33,699 bases of DNA from Mycobacterium sp. (GCA_018882965.1 VEQY01000038.1:1-33699); one strand, 5' to 3'; positions 1 through 8,979 are shown, counted from the stretch's first letter. Notes: generated by a model from the sequence alone, not told the origin. Numbers and translations: made by a program.

Positions 1-1010
1 TGGGCGCGGCCACCTCCAAGCTGAACAAGCATTTTCCGTTCGTCATCTCCACGATGATGTCCAACAGTCCGGTGATCCGGCCGCGGGCGCTCAAACGCAG
101 ATTCTTCGAACGCTTCCCCGACGACCTCCGGCCCGGCCGGCTGTCGCGCACCGTCGCCCATGTAAGCACCGCGATCGAGATGTGTGTGCCGCTGATCCTG
201 CTGTTCTCCCACGGCGGCTGGCCGACGGCGGCGGCCGCCTTCGTGATGGTGTGCTTCCATCTCGGAATCCTCAGCGCCATCCCGATGGGGGTGCCGCTGG
301 AGTGGAACGTCTTCATGATCTTCTGCGTGCTGGCGCTGTTCGTCGGGCACGCCGACGTCGGGCTCTCGCAGATGAGCAATCCGCTGCCGGTGATCCTCGT
401 CGCGGTGATGGCGGGCATCGTCATCACCGGCAATCTGGCACCGCGCAAGGTGTCCTTCCTGCCCGGAATGCGCTACTACGCCGGCAACTGGGACACCTCG
501 ATGTGGTGCGTCAAGCCCTCTGCCGAACAGAAGATCGCCGCCAATGTCGTGGCGATCGCCAGCATGCCGGCCGCCCAGCTGGAGCGCTTCTACGGCAGCC
601 GCGAAGCCGCCCAGATCCCCATCTTCATGGGGTACGCGTTCCGCGGCTTCAACACCCACGGCAAGGCGTTGTTCACCCTGGTGCACCGGGCGATGGCCGG
701 GCACGACGAGGACGACTACTCGATCACCGACGGGGAGCGCATCTGCAGCACCGCCATGGGCTGGAACTTCGGCGACGGCCACCTGCACAACGAACACCTG
801 ATCGCCGCCCTGCAGCGGCGCTGCAGATTCGAACCCGGCGAGGTCCGGGTGGTCCTCCTCGACGCCCAGCCGATCCACCGGCGCACCCAGCGCTACCGGC
901 TGGTCGACGCCGCCACCGGGGAGTTCGAGAGCGGTTATGTCGAGGTCGCGGACATGGTGGTTCGCCAGCCATGGGACGACGACGTGCCGGTGCATCCGGA
1001 CCCGCGTTGA
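1..1010 (+). CDS. DUF3556-like integral membrane protein, 5'-truncated
   Basis: The reading frame is open from the first bases of the window (first full codon at 3), so the N-terminus lies outside. About 335 residues are visible. The first third has several hydrophobic segments, around MCVPLILLFSHGG, AAAAFVMVCFHLGILSAIP, WNVFMIFCVLALFVG and VILVAVMAGIVITG, so the protein is membrane-embedded. The rest is soluble, with conserved-looking Trp, His and Cys residues (for example NWDTSMWC and GDGHLHNEHL). The pattern resembles the actinobacterial DUF3556 membrane proteins; I know of no defined biochemical function for them. The gene ends 61 bp before the thiolase on the same strand and could share its transcript, although a possible operator lies between them. 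Confidence 0.6.
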   Translation, partial: GAATSKLNKHFPFVISTMMSNSPVIRPRALKRRFFERFPDDLRPGRLSRTVAHVSTAIEMCVPLILLFSHGGWPTAAAAFVMVCFHLGILSAIPMGVPLEWNVFMIFCVLALFVGHADVGLSQMSNPLPVILVAVMAGIVITGNLAPRKVSFLPGMRYYAGNWDTSMWCVKPSAEQKIAANVVAIASMPAAQLERFYGSREAAQIPIFMGYAFRGFNTHGKALFTLVHRAMAGHDEDDYSITDGERICSTAMGWNFGDGHLHNEHLIAALQRRCRFEPGEVRVVLLDAQPIHRRTQRYRLVDAATGEFESGYVEVADMVVRQPWDDDVPVHPDPR

Positions 1011-1011
1011 C

Positions 1012-1022
1012 CCAACGGTTGG
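1012..1022. promoter_or_regulatory. Possible operator: CCAAC-G-GTTGG palindrome upstream of thiolase
   Basis: An 11-bp perfect odd-centred palindrome begins 2 bp after the stop codon of the membrane protein and about 50 bp before the thiolase start. It is followed by a further GTTGG half-site and reads CGACCAACC on the minus strand up to 1029. The same CGACCAACC string occurs in the better palindrome at 6757-6774. A TetR-type repressor site is one possibility. The site is short, so support is modest. Confidence 0.25.
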
Positions 1023-1071
1023 TTGGTCGTCAGAATCGAACCGAAACCCCGACAACGAAGGAGAAGGCCCG

Positions 1072-2217
1072 ATGGCCGAAGCGGTAATCGTCGAAGCGGT
1101 GCGCTCACCGGTGGGAAAGCGCAACGGCGGCCTGGCCGGCGTTCACCCGGCGGAGTTGTCCGCACAGGTCCTCAACGCCCTCGCGCAGCGCGCGGGGATC
1201 GACCCGGAGGTCGTCGACGATGTGATCTGGGGCTGCGTCATGCAGGCCGGGGAGCAGGCGCTGGACATCGCCCGGACCGCGGTGCTGACCGCGGGCTGGC
1301 CCGAGACGGTGCCGGGGGTGACCGTTGACCGCCAGTGCGGGTCCAGCCAGCAGTCGGTGCACTTCGCCGCCGCCGGCGTGGTGGCCGGGCACTACGACGC
1401 GGTGGTGGCCGGCGGAGTGGAGTCGATGACGCGCACCCCGATGGGCGCCTCGCTGGCCAACGGCGGCAACCCGTACTCGGCCGGGTTCAAGTCCCGCTAC
1501 GACCGCACCCCCAATCAGGGTATCGGCGCGGAGATGATGGCCGAGAAATGGAAGCTGTCGCGCACCGACCTCGACCAGTTCTCCTTGGACTCGCACGAAA
1601 AAGCGGGTGCCGCACAGGCTTCGGGTGCCTTCGACGACCAGATCGTCGGCATCAAGGATCCCGACGGGAATGTGGTGCTCAAGGACGAGGGCATCCGGCT
1701 GGGCACCACCTTGGAGAAGATGGCCGGACTCAAGCCGGCATTCAAGGAGGACGGCGTGATCCACGCCGGTAACTCCTCGCAGATCTCCGACGGCTCGGCG
1801 GCGCTGCTGTTCATGTCGGCGGAGAAGGCCAAAGCGCTGGGCTGCAAGCCCATCGCGCGCGTGCACACCGCCACCCTCGCCGGCGCTGACCCGGTGATGA
1901 TGCTGTCCGCGCCGATCCCGGCCACCCAGAAGGTGCTCGCGAAGTCGGGGCTGCGACTGGAGGACATCGGCGTCTTCGAGGTGAACGAGGCGTTCGCCCC
2001 CGTCCCGATGGCCTGGCTGAAGGAGATCGGCGCCGACGAGCGCAAGCTCAACCCCAACGGCGGCGCCATCGCGTTGGGCCACCCGCTCGGCGGCTCGGGT
2101 GCGCGGATCATGACGACGCTGCTGCACCACATGCGGGACAACAACATCCGCTACGGGCTGCAGACGATGTGCGAGGGCGGCGGCCAGGCCAACGCGACGA
2201 TCCTCGAACTGCTCTGA
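1072..2217 (+). CDS. Thiolase (acetyl-CoA acetyltransferase family)
   Basis: The 381-residue product is a full-length thiolase, catalysing CoA-dependent cleavage of 3-ketoacyl-CoA or the reverse condensation. The nucleophilic Cys89 sits in DRQCGSSQQ. The C-terminal catalytic set is present as GHPLGGSGAR (His337) and CEGGGQAN (Cys367), with NEAF before it. The ATG at 1072 is chosen because AAGGAGAAGG lies just upstream and the protein then begins MAEAVIVEAVRSPVGKR, the normal thiolase N-terminus; the frame is open further upstream but that part overlaps the previous gene. Its stop overlaps the start of the enoyl-CoA hydratase (TGATG), so the two are translationally coupled. It resembles the mycobacterial FadA5/FadA6 group; the substrate cannot be read from sequence. 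From memory, H37Rv keeps only a fragment here (Rv1135A). Confidence 0.9.
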   Translation: MAEAVIVEAVRSPVGKRNGGLAGVHPAELSAQVLNALAQRAGIDPEVVDDVIWGCVMQAGEQALDIARTAVLTAGWPETVPGVTVDRQCGSSQQSVHFAAAGVVAGHYDAVVAGGVESMTRTPMGASLANGGNPYSAGFKSRYDRTPNQGIGAEMMAEKWKLSRTDLDQFSLDSHEKAGAAQASGAFDDQIVGIKDPDGNVVLKDEGIRLGTTLEKMAGLKPAFKEDGVIHAGNSSQISDGSAALLFMSAEKAKALGCKPIARVHTATLAGADPVMMLSAPIPATQKVLAKSGLRLEDIGVFEVNEAFAPVPMAWLKEIGADERKLNPNGGAIALGHPLGGSGARIMTTLLHHMRDNNIRYGLQTMCEGGGQANATILELL

Positions 2218-3020
2218 TGGCGTCCGAGTCCGCCGCCCCGGCCGTCACCACCGAGCGGCGGGGCAACGTCCTCGTCATCACGATCGACCGGCCCGAGGCG
2301 CGCAACGCGGTCAATCAGGCGGTCAGCACCGGTCTGGGCGATGCGCTGCAGCAGGCGCAGGACGACGCCGAGGTCTGGGCGGTGGTCGTCACCGGCGCGG
2401 GGGAGGCGTCGTTCTGCGCGGGCGCGGACCTCAAGGCCCTCGCGCGGCGAGAGAACATCTTCCACCCCGATCATCCCGAGTGGGGCTTCGCCGGCTACGT
2501 CTCGCATTTCATCGACAAGCCGACGATCGCGGCGGTCAACGGCACCGCGCTCGGTGGCGGCACCGAGCTGGCGCTGGCCAGCGATCTGGTGGTGGCGCGG
2601 CGCGGTGCGACCTTCGGGCTGCCGGAGGTCAAACGCGGGTTGATCGCCGCAGCAGGCGGTGTGTTCCGCATCGTCGACCAGTTGCCCCGCAAGGTGGCGA
2701 TGCGGCTGCTGCTGACCGGCGAGCCGATCGGCGCCGAGGAGGCGCTGCGCTGGGGCCTGGTCAACGAGGTGGTCGAGGACGACCGGTCGGTGCTCGAGGC
2801 CGCGCTGGCCCTGGCCGGGCGGATCACCGTCAACGCACCGCTGGCCGTGCAGGCCAGCAAGCGGGTCGCGGCCGGCGCCGACGGCGGCGCGATCGTCGCG
2901 GAGGCGGCGCTGTGGGAGCGGTCCCACCGGGAGATCGGGGCGCTGGTGCGTTCCGAGGACGCCCGCGAGGGACCGCTCGCCTTCGCCGAGAAGCGCGCTC
3001 CGGTGTGGAAGGCGCGCTGA
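2217..3020 (+). CDS. Enoyl-CoA hydratase/isomerase (crotonase family)
   Basis: The 267-residue crotonase probably hydrates trans-2-enoyl-CoA, upstream of the thiolase step of beta-oxidation. The oxyanion-hole segment FCAGADLKAL (about 66-75) is present. Both classical hydratase glutamates are kept: Glu117 in GGGTELAL and Glu137 in LPEVKRG. The start ATG at 2217 overlaps the thiolase stop by one base, which fixes the start and indicates an operon. The H37Rv counterpart is probably Rv1136, recalled as a short form. The protein ends 10 bp before the convergent fasciclin gene. Confidence 0.9.
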   Translation: MASESAAPAVTTERRGNVLVITIDRPEARNAVNQAVSTGLGDALQQAQDDAEVWAVVVTGAGEASFCAGADLKALARRENIFHPDHPEWGFAGYVSHFIDKPTIAAVNGTALGGGTELALASDLVVARRGATFGLPEVKRGLIAAAGGVFRIVDQLPRKVAMRLLLTGEPIGAEEALRWGLVNEVVEDDRSVLEAALALAGRITVNAPLAVQASKRVAAGADGGAIVAEAALWERSHREIGALVRSEDAREGPLAFAEKRAPVWKAR

Positions 3021-3029
3021 GGGCGGCGC

Positions 3030-3842
3030 TTAAGCGGCTGGCTTGGCGCTGGTCGTGGCCTCACTGGTCGCCGTCTCGGTGACCGTCTCGGTCGCCGTCG
3101 CCTCCGTCGTTGAGGTGGCCGTCGTTGAGGTGGCCGTCGTTGAGGAGGCCGTCGTTGAGGTGGCCGTCGTTGAGGTGGGGTCTTCGTCGCTCGGCGGGGT
3201 GAGCACCGTGTCGATCATGTAGATGTAGGCGCCCCGCGCGGTGTAGGCGCAGGTGAGCTTGGCGACGTCGTTGACCTTGATGTCCCCGCCCTCGCCGGTG
3301 ACCAGGACCAGCCGTCCGTCCTGGGTGGGCATCTTGCCGGCGACGTCCTTGGGCCCCAGGTAGCCCAGCACCATGTGGTAGTAGAGCAGGGGCAGCAGCA
3401 CCGTCGGATCGGACTTCAGGGTCGCCACGGTCTCGGCGTCCAGCTTCGAGAACGCGGCGTCGGTCGGGGCGAACACGACGTAGGGGCCGCCGTCGAGCGC
3501 CTTGATGACGTTGACGTCGGGGTTCAGCCTGCCGGAGATCGCTGCGCTGAACGTGCTCAGATCGGGGTTGTTGGCGATGGCCTGGGAGGCCTTCTGGCTG
3601 GCCATCGAGGTGAACGAACCGGCCCCGCCCGGTATCTCGTTGCGATAGGCGTCGCAACCCGGCCCCTGCGGGTCCGGCACGTTCATCGGCGGCGGAACCG
3701 CCAGTTCGGTCTCGCTGGCCGCGGTCGTCGGCTCGGCCGGAGTGGTCGGTTCGGCGTGGGCCGTCAGCGTCGTGGGGATCACCGCGGCGGCGGCGATCGC
3801 AGCGATCGCGGCGACAACGCCGAGGGTCTTGGAACTGCTCAC
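3030..3842 (-). CDS. Secreted fasciclin (FAS1) domain protein with Thr/Ser-rich tail
   Basis: The 270-residue product has a Sec signal peptide (hydrophobic core about 8-28, likely cleavage after AHA near 30), a Pro/Thr-rich linker, and one FAS1 domain (about 75-215) with typical strings such as VFAPTDAAFSKL and YHMVLGYLGP. This is the fold of mycobacterial MPT70/MPT83, which are exported adhesion or antigen proteins. There is no lipobox cysteine, so secretion rather than lipidation is inferred. The C-terminal 50 residues are almost entirely Thr, Ser, Ala and Glu and are encoded by a 15-bp tandem repeat (see 3106-3180); such tails may be mannosylated. The start is GTG at 3842 with AGGAGA seven bases upstream. 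It is convergent with the enoyl-CoA hydratase and divergent from the CPBP gene. Confidence 0.88.
   Translation of the reverse strand: MSSSKTLGVVAAIAAIAAAAVIPTTLTAHAEPTTPAEPTTAASETELAVPPPMNVPDPQGPGCDAYRNEIPGGAGSFTSMASQKASQAIANNPDLSTFSAAISGRLNPDVNVIKALDGGPYVVFAPTDAAFSKLDAETVATLKSDPTVLLPLLYYHMVLGYLGPKDVAGKMPTQDGRLVLVTGEGGDIKVNDVAKLTCAYTARGAYIYMIDTVLTPPSDEDPTSTTATSTTASSTTATSTTATSTTEATATETVTETATSEATTSAKPAA
3106..3180. repeat. Five tandem 15-bp repeats in the fasciclin coding tail
   Basis: The unit GTCGTTGAGGTGGCC is repeated five times without gaps. Units 1, 2 and 4 are identical, unit 3 has one change and unit 5 has two changes at its end. The period is a multiple of three, so on the minus strand each unit encodes five residues (TSTTA type) and copy-number change would lengthen or shorten the tail without a frameshift. 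Confidence 0.95.
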
Positions 3843-4067
3843 GTCGGATTCTCCTGGGTTTTCTGGGATGTTTCAGCGCCGCGGCAGTCTGCCGGGCTGA
3901 CTGTGGGATCGTAAGGCGGCCCCAATTCGTTACCCAAAAAACGCGACTCAGGCCACATCGGCGACCCGGTGATGACCGGCACCCTGCGGAATCCGGGATG
4001 CGTCCTGTGTCACCATGTTCGCAGTGAGGAAAATGCGCATTCAGAACCGCCGGCGGGCCGTCTGACC

Positions 4068-4757
4068 ATGCTCGACGAGATCCGCGAGGCCGCGGGCAAG
4101 GTCGCGCGGCCGCACCAGGAATGGCCGTCGGTCATCCGTCGGCGGCGCCTCGTCGTCTGTCTGGTGCTGGTGGCCGGGGCTATCCTGCTAGGCCTGTCCC
4201 TGCGGACCCGGCCCGGCGACCCCTCGTTCTTCTGGCTGACGCTTTCGTTGGCGGCGGTGTGGGTGCTGGGCGCCTTTCTGTCCGGGCCGCTACACCTGGG
4301 CCGGATCAAGTGGCGGGGCCGAAACCAGCGCCCGGTGATCACCGGCACGGCGGTCGGGTTGCTGCTGGGCGGAGTGTTCCTGGCCGGCGGACTGGTCGCC
4401 AGGAAGATCCCGCCGGTGGCCGACCTGATCACTCAGGTGCTGCAGTACACGAACTCCGGACCGCTGGCGCTGATCGTGCTCATCACACTGGTCAACGGCG
4501 TCGCCGAGGAACTGTTCTTCCGCGGGGCGCTCTACACGGCGCTGGGTGATTTCTACCCGGTGGCGGTCTCGACACTGCTTTACGTCATCGCTACCTCGGC
4601 CAGCGGCAACCTGATGCTGGGTTTCGCGGCGGCGATCGTGGGCACCGTCTGCGCGCTGGAGCGCCGCGCGACGGGGGGAGTGCTGGCGCCCTACCTGACT
4701 CACCTGGTCTGGGGACTGATCATGGTGCTGGCGCTGCCGCCGATGTTCGGGCTCTAG
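4068..4757 (+). CDS. CPBP family intramembrane metalloprotease-like protein
   Basis: The 229-residue membrane protein has about six to seven hydrophobic segments. Motif 1 of the CPBP (Abi/CAAX protease-like) family is seen as AEELFFRGALY, with the two glutamates and the arginine that define it. The late motif with a metal-binding histidine is THLVWG near the C-terminus. Family members cleave or bind membrane peptides, but most bacterial ones have no known substrate. The ATG at 4068 gives a normal N-terminus (MLDEIREAAGK); the frame is also open from a GTG at 3969, which would add 33 residues of unconvincing composition. It is divergent from the fasciclin gene and convergent with echA10. Confidence 0.8.
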   Translation: MLDEIREAAGKVARPHQEWPSVIRRRRLVVCLVLVAGAILLGLSLRTRPGDPSFFWLTLSLAAVWVLGAFLSGPLHLGRIKWRGRNQRPVITGTAVGLLLGGVFLAGGLVARKIPPVADLITQVLQYTNSGPLALIVLITLVNGVAEELFFRGALYTALGDFYPVAVSTLLYVIATSASGNLMLGFAAAIVGTVCALERRATGGVLAPYLTHLVWGLIMVLALPPMFGL

Positions 4758-4788
4758 CCGTACCCAGCCCCTCAGCAGACCGGGCCGC

Positions 4789-5592
4789 TCAGGTGTCGGA
4801 GAACTCCGCGGCCCGTCGCTGCTGGAACGCCCGGGTGCCCTCGACGAAATCGCGGGACGTCAGCAGGATCTGCTGGCCCTCGGTCTCACGGTCGATCGCC
4901 GCGTCCAATTCGGTCAGCGTCGCGGCATTAATGGCGTGCTTGGTCTTGCGCAGCGCCACGGCCGGTCCGGCCGCCAGTCGATCGATGACGGCGGCCGCCG
5001 CGGACTCGAGTTCCGCGTCGGGGTGCATCCCGCTGATCAGGCCGTAGGCCAGGGCGTCGGCGGCCGGGATGCGCTCGGCCAGCAGCGCCATCCGCATCGC
5101 GCGGACGCGCCCGATCGCCGCGGCCACCAGAGCCGAGGCCCCGCCGTCGGGCATCAACCCGATCCTGGTGAACGCCAGCAGGAAGTACGCCGACTCCGCC
5201 GCCAGCACGATGTCGCCGGCCAGCGCCAGTGAAACCCCGACGCCGGCGGCCGGCCCGTGCACGACGGCGACGACCGGCTTGGGGACTGTGGTGATCGCCC
5301 GCACCGCCCGGTTCGCCGCCGCGAGCACCGAGTCGGCCGTCGAAGCGGACTGAGCCGCCCGGCTTGTCTGGTCGTCGGCGCCGATCCCCGCTCCCGAGCA
5401 GAACCCGCGCCCGGACCCGCCCAACCGCACGACCTTCACCCGCGGATCCTCGGCGGCCCGGTCGAGGGTGTCGGCGAGGGTCTCCAGCATGGGTGCGGTC
5501 AGCGAGTTCAGGCTGTCGGGCCGGTGGAAGGTGACCGACAGCACAGGGCCGTCGAGCGAGACTTTCAGATCGGGGATGCCGGCATAGGTCAT
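4789..5592 (-). CDS. echA10: Enoyl-CoA hydratase/isomerase family protein EchA10
   Basis: The 267-residue crotonase-fold protein is placed next to mcr as in H37Rv Rv1142c. The fold is clear from GFCSGAGIGADD and GPAAGVGVSLALAGDIV. Both glutamates used by true hydratases are missing: the GGGxEL glutamate is serine (about 121), and the second position lies in YFLLAFTRIG. Instead it carries Asp149 in GLMPDGG, the arrangement of PaaG-type enoyl-CoA isomerases. Delta-3/delta-2-enoyl-CoA isomerase activity is therefore more likely than hydration; this is inference. The ATG at 5592 is supported by TACTGT six bases upstream (leaderless promoter). The frame runs open far upstream opposite mcr, but that part is a shadow. 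Confidence 0.85.
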   Translation of the reverse strand: MTYAGIPDLKVSLDGPVLSVTFHRPDSLNSLTAPMLETLADTLDRAAEDPRVKVVRLGGSGRGFCSGAGIGADDQTSRAAQSASTADSVLAAANRAVRAITTVPKPVVAVVHGPAAGVGVSLALAGDIVLAAESAYFLLAFTRIGLMPDGGASALVAAAIGRVRAMRMALLAERIPAADALAYGLISGMHPDAELESAAAAVIDRLAAGPAVALRKTKHAINAATLTELDAAIDRETEGQQILLTSRDFVEGTRAFQQRRAAEFSDT

Positions 5593-5604
5593 GGCTGCAC
5601 AGTA
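5593..5604 (-). promoter_or_regulatory. Leaderless -10 element for echA10
   Basis: On the minus strand TACTGT (5604-5599) is followed by six bases and then the ATG at 5592, so transcription is expected to start at or next to the start codon. No Shine-Dalgarno sequence is present. Confidence 0.55.
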
Positions 5605-5664
5605 GACCCAGTAGATCCGATGCAAAGATGATCGTGTTCGCAGGGCGGAAGGGTTGATCGAACT

Positions 5665-6753
5665 ATGGCTGGACCACTGCAGGGTTTGCGGGTCGTCGAA
5701 TTGGCCGGCATCGGCCCCGGCCCGCACGCCGCGATGATCCTGGGCGATCTGGGTGCCGACGTGGTGCGCGTCGAGCGTCCGAGCAAGAGTCCGCGTCCCG
5801 GCCCGAGCAAGGATCAGGTGCTGCGTAACCGCCGATCGGTGGCGGCCAACCTCAAGGACGTCCAGGACCGCGACACCGTGCTGCGGCTGATCGCGAAGGC
5901 CGACGTGCTCATCGAGGGCTTCCGGCCCGGAGTCACCGAACGCCTCGGGCTGGGACCGCAGGACTGCGCGAAGCTCAACGAGCGGCTGATCTACGCCCGG
6001 ATGACCGGCTGGGGGCAGACCGGCCCGCGCAGCCAGCAGTCCGGCCACGACATCAACTACATCTCCCTCAACGGGGTGCTGCACGCGATAGGCCGGGCCG
6101 GCGAACGTCCGGTTCCACCGCTGAACCTCGTGGGCGACTTCGGTGGCGGGTCGATGTTCCTGCTCGTGGGAATCCTCTCCGCGCTCTACGAGCGCGAGCG
6201 CTCCGGCAAGGGCCAGGTGATCGACGCGGCGATGGTCGACGGGTCCAGTGTGCTTGCGGCGATGATGTACGCCTTCCGCGCCACCGGGCTGTGGAGCGAC
6301 GTGCGCGGGACCAACATGCTCGACACCGGCGCGCCCTACTACGACACCTACGAGTGCGCCGACGGCCGCTACGTCGCGGTGGGCTCGATCGAACCGCAGT
6401 TCTACGCCGAGCTGCTGGACAAACTCGGCCTGGACCCCGCCGAACTGCCGGCCCAGAACGACGTCGCCCGCTGGCCGGAGCTGCGGGCCCGGCTCACCGA
6501 GACCTTCCTGGCCCACGACCGCGACCACTGGGCCAAGGTGTTCGCGACCAGCGACGCCTGCGTGACCCCGGTGCTGTCGTTCGCCGAGATCGAGACCGAA
6601 CCGCACAACACCGAACGCAACACGTTCTACACCGAGGGCGGGTTCGCGCTGCCGTTCCCCGCACCCCGGTTCTCCCGCACGGCACCGGACATGCCCCGCG
6701 CGCCCGGCGTCCCCGGTGCCGACACCGAGGCCGTGTTGCGCGACTGGGTATAG
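5665..6753 (+). CDS. mcr: Alpha-methylacyl-CoA racemase (MCR)
   Basis: The 362-residue CoA-transferase family III enzyme interconverts 2R and 2S methyl-branched acyl-CoAs, allowing beta-oxidation of sterol side chains and branched fatty acids. It aligns with M. tuberculosis MCR (Rv1143) with a two-residue offset, and all three catalytic residues are visible: His128 in SGHDINY, Asp158 in LVGDFGGG and Glu243 in GSIEPQ (H126, D156 and E241 in the tuberculosis enzyme). The N-terminal block [20 protein letters not shown] is typical. A GGAAGGG stretch lies 11 bases before the ATG. The SDR follows 32 bp downstream, with a possible internal promoter and operator between them. Confidence 0.95.
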   Translation: MAGPLQGLRVVELAGIGPGPHAAMILGDLGADVVRVERPSKSPRPGPSKDQVLRNRRSVAANLKDVQDRDTVLRLIAKADVLIEGFRPGVTERLGLGPQDCAKLNERLIYARMTGWGQTGPRSQQSGHDINYISLNGVLHAIGRAGERPVPPLNLVGDFGGGSMFLLVGILSALYERERSGKGQVIDAAMVDGSSVLAAMMYAFRATGLWSDVRGTNMLDTGAPYYDTYECADGRYVAVGSIEPQFYAELLDKLGLDPAELPAQNDVARWPELRARLTETFLAHDRDHWAKVFATSDACVTPVLSFAEIETEPHNTERNTFYTEGGFALPFPAPRFSRTAPDMPRAPGVPGADTEAVLRDWV

Positions 6754-6754
6754 T
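6749..6754 (+). promoter_or_regulatory. Candidate -10 element overlapping the mcr stop
   Basis: TATAGT begins in the last codons of mcr and contains its TAG stop. It is five of six with the consensus and would start a transcript near 6761 with a short leader carrying GAAAGGA before the SDR ATG at 6786. No good -35 at 17 bp was seen. Confidence 0.35.
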
Positions 6755-6756
6755 CC

Positions 6757-6774
6757 CGACCAACCGGTAGGTCG
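6757..6774. promoter_or_regulatory. 18-bp operator-like palindrome between mcr and SDR
   Basis: CGACCAACCGGTAGGTCG is an inverted repeat with eight of nine pairs complementary. It directly follows the TATAGT element and covers the predicted transcription start, the normal place for a TetR-type repressor of acyl-CoA genes. The regulator is unknown and no regulator gene adjoins. Confidence 0.45.
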
Positions 6775-6785
6775 AAAGGACATCG

Positions 6786-8598
<1,813 letters not shown>

Positions 8599-8626
8599 TC
8601 GTCGGGGACACGGTCTGCAGGGGATG

Positions 8627-8652
8627 AAAAATGCCCGCCACAGGGCGGGCAT
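8627..8652 (-). terminator. Intrinsic terminator with U-tract, minus strand
   Basis: ATGCCCGCC and GGCGGGCAT (8631-8652) form a perfect 9-bp stem with a 4-base loop. On the minus strand the hairpin runs straight into five T residues (the A-run at 8627-8631 on the plus strand). This is a textbook terminator, oriented to end transcripts from the small minus-strand ORF at 8703-8831. A second hairpin (AGCCCC/GGGGCT, 8675-8690) lies between the ORF and this terminator. Confidence 0.75.
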
Positions 8653-8702
8653 CGGAGTACGCGGGGTGTCGCAGAGCCCCCGGTGGGGCTTCTATCGACC
8701 GG

Positions 8703-8831
8703 TCAGCTGGCGTTGGCCAGCGGGGTGACGTCGTCGAACTGCTCGGAGGTGTCACCCTCCACGAGGACGTCGCCGTGGTACAGAGCGTCGAAGTCGCCCT
8801 TGATCACGTCGCTGGAGTCATCGATCCACAT
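8703..8831 (-). CDS. Small acidic protein, 42 residues, unrecognised
   Basis: This minus-strand ORF starts at ATG 8831 (MWIDDSSDVIKG) and ends in PLANAS. Evidence that it is a gene: nearly every third codon position is G or C, first positions are purine-rich, AAGG lies eight bases before the ATG, an AT-rich promoter-like stretch lies upstream (8835-8900), and an intrinsic terminator on the same strand lies 50 bp downstream. The peptide has 11 Asp/Glu, one Lys, no Arg and no Cys, and has neither a signal peptide nor a membrane segment. I do not recognise a family. It sits head to head with mmpL13. It could be a cytosolic regulator, an adaptor or a precursor peptide; none of these is shown by the sequence. 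Confidence 0.6.
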   Translation of the reverse strand: MWIDDSSDVIKGDFDALYHGDVLVEGDTSEQFDDVTPLANAS

Positions 8832-8968
8832 GGGTTTGACCTTATTAGTGTCCTTTAAGGAATCATTGAGTCACGATTCGGAAAATGGTGGCAATTCTTA
8901 CCGGCGGGTTACCGGGCCCGGTATCGGTTGACCACCCCGGTGGGCCTGTCCAGACTGGCCATGTCGGC
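8832..8968. other. Divergent promoter region between the small ORF and mmpL13
   Basis: This stretch is markedly more AT-rich than its surroundings, especially 8835-8905. It carries TTGCCA on the minus strand (about 8890) and several A/T-rich candidates, but no pair of -35 and -10 elements that I would call with confidence for the small ORF. Confidence 0.35.
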
Positions 8969-8979
8969 TAGTTTGCTGG
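8969..8979 (+). promoter_or_regulatory. Leaderless -10 element for mmpL13
   Basis: TAGTTT (8969-8974) is followed by five bases and the ATG at 8980. This supports that ATG over the in-frame GTG at 9001. Confidence 0.45.

Noticed and set aside
1105..2130. Long open frame on the minus strand opposite the thiolase
   Set aside because: It is an antisense shadow of a GC-rich gene: His/Arg/Gly-rich composition, no motifs, and the plus strand has a complete thiolase.
3106..3180. CRISPR-like array
   Set aside because: The 15-bp units are contiguous with no spacers and are in-frame coding sequence.
5593..6783. Extension of EchA10 upstream across mcr
   Set aside because: It is antisense to a confidently identified racemase; the leaderless -10 directly before 5592 marks the start.
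8631..8858. Plus-strand ORF in the mmpL13 upstream region
   Set aside because: It reads through the terminator hairpins and is opposite the small acidic ORF, which has much better codon bias.
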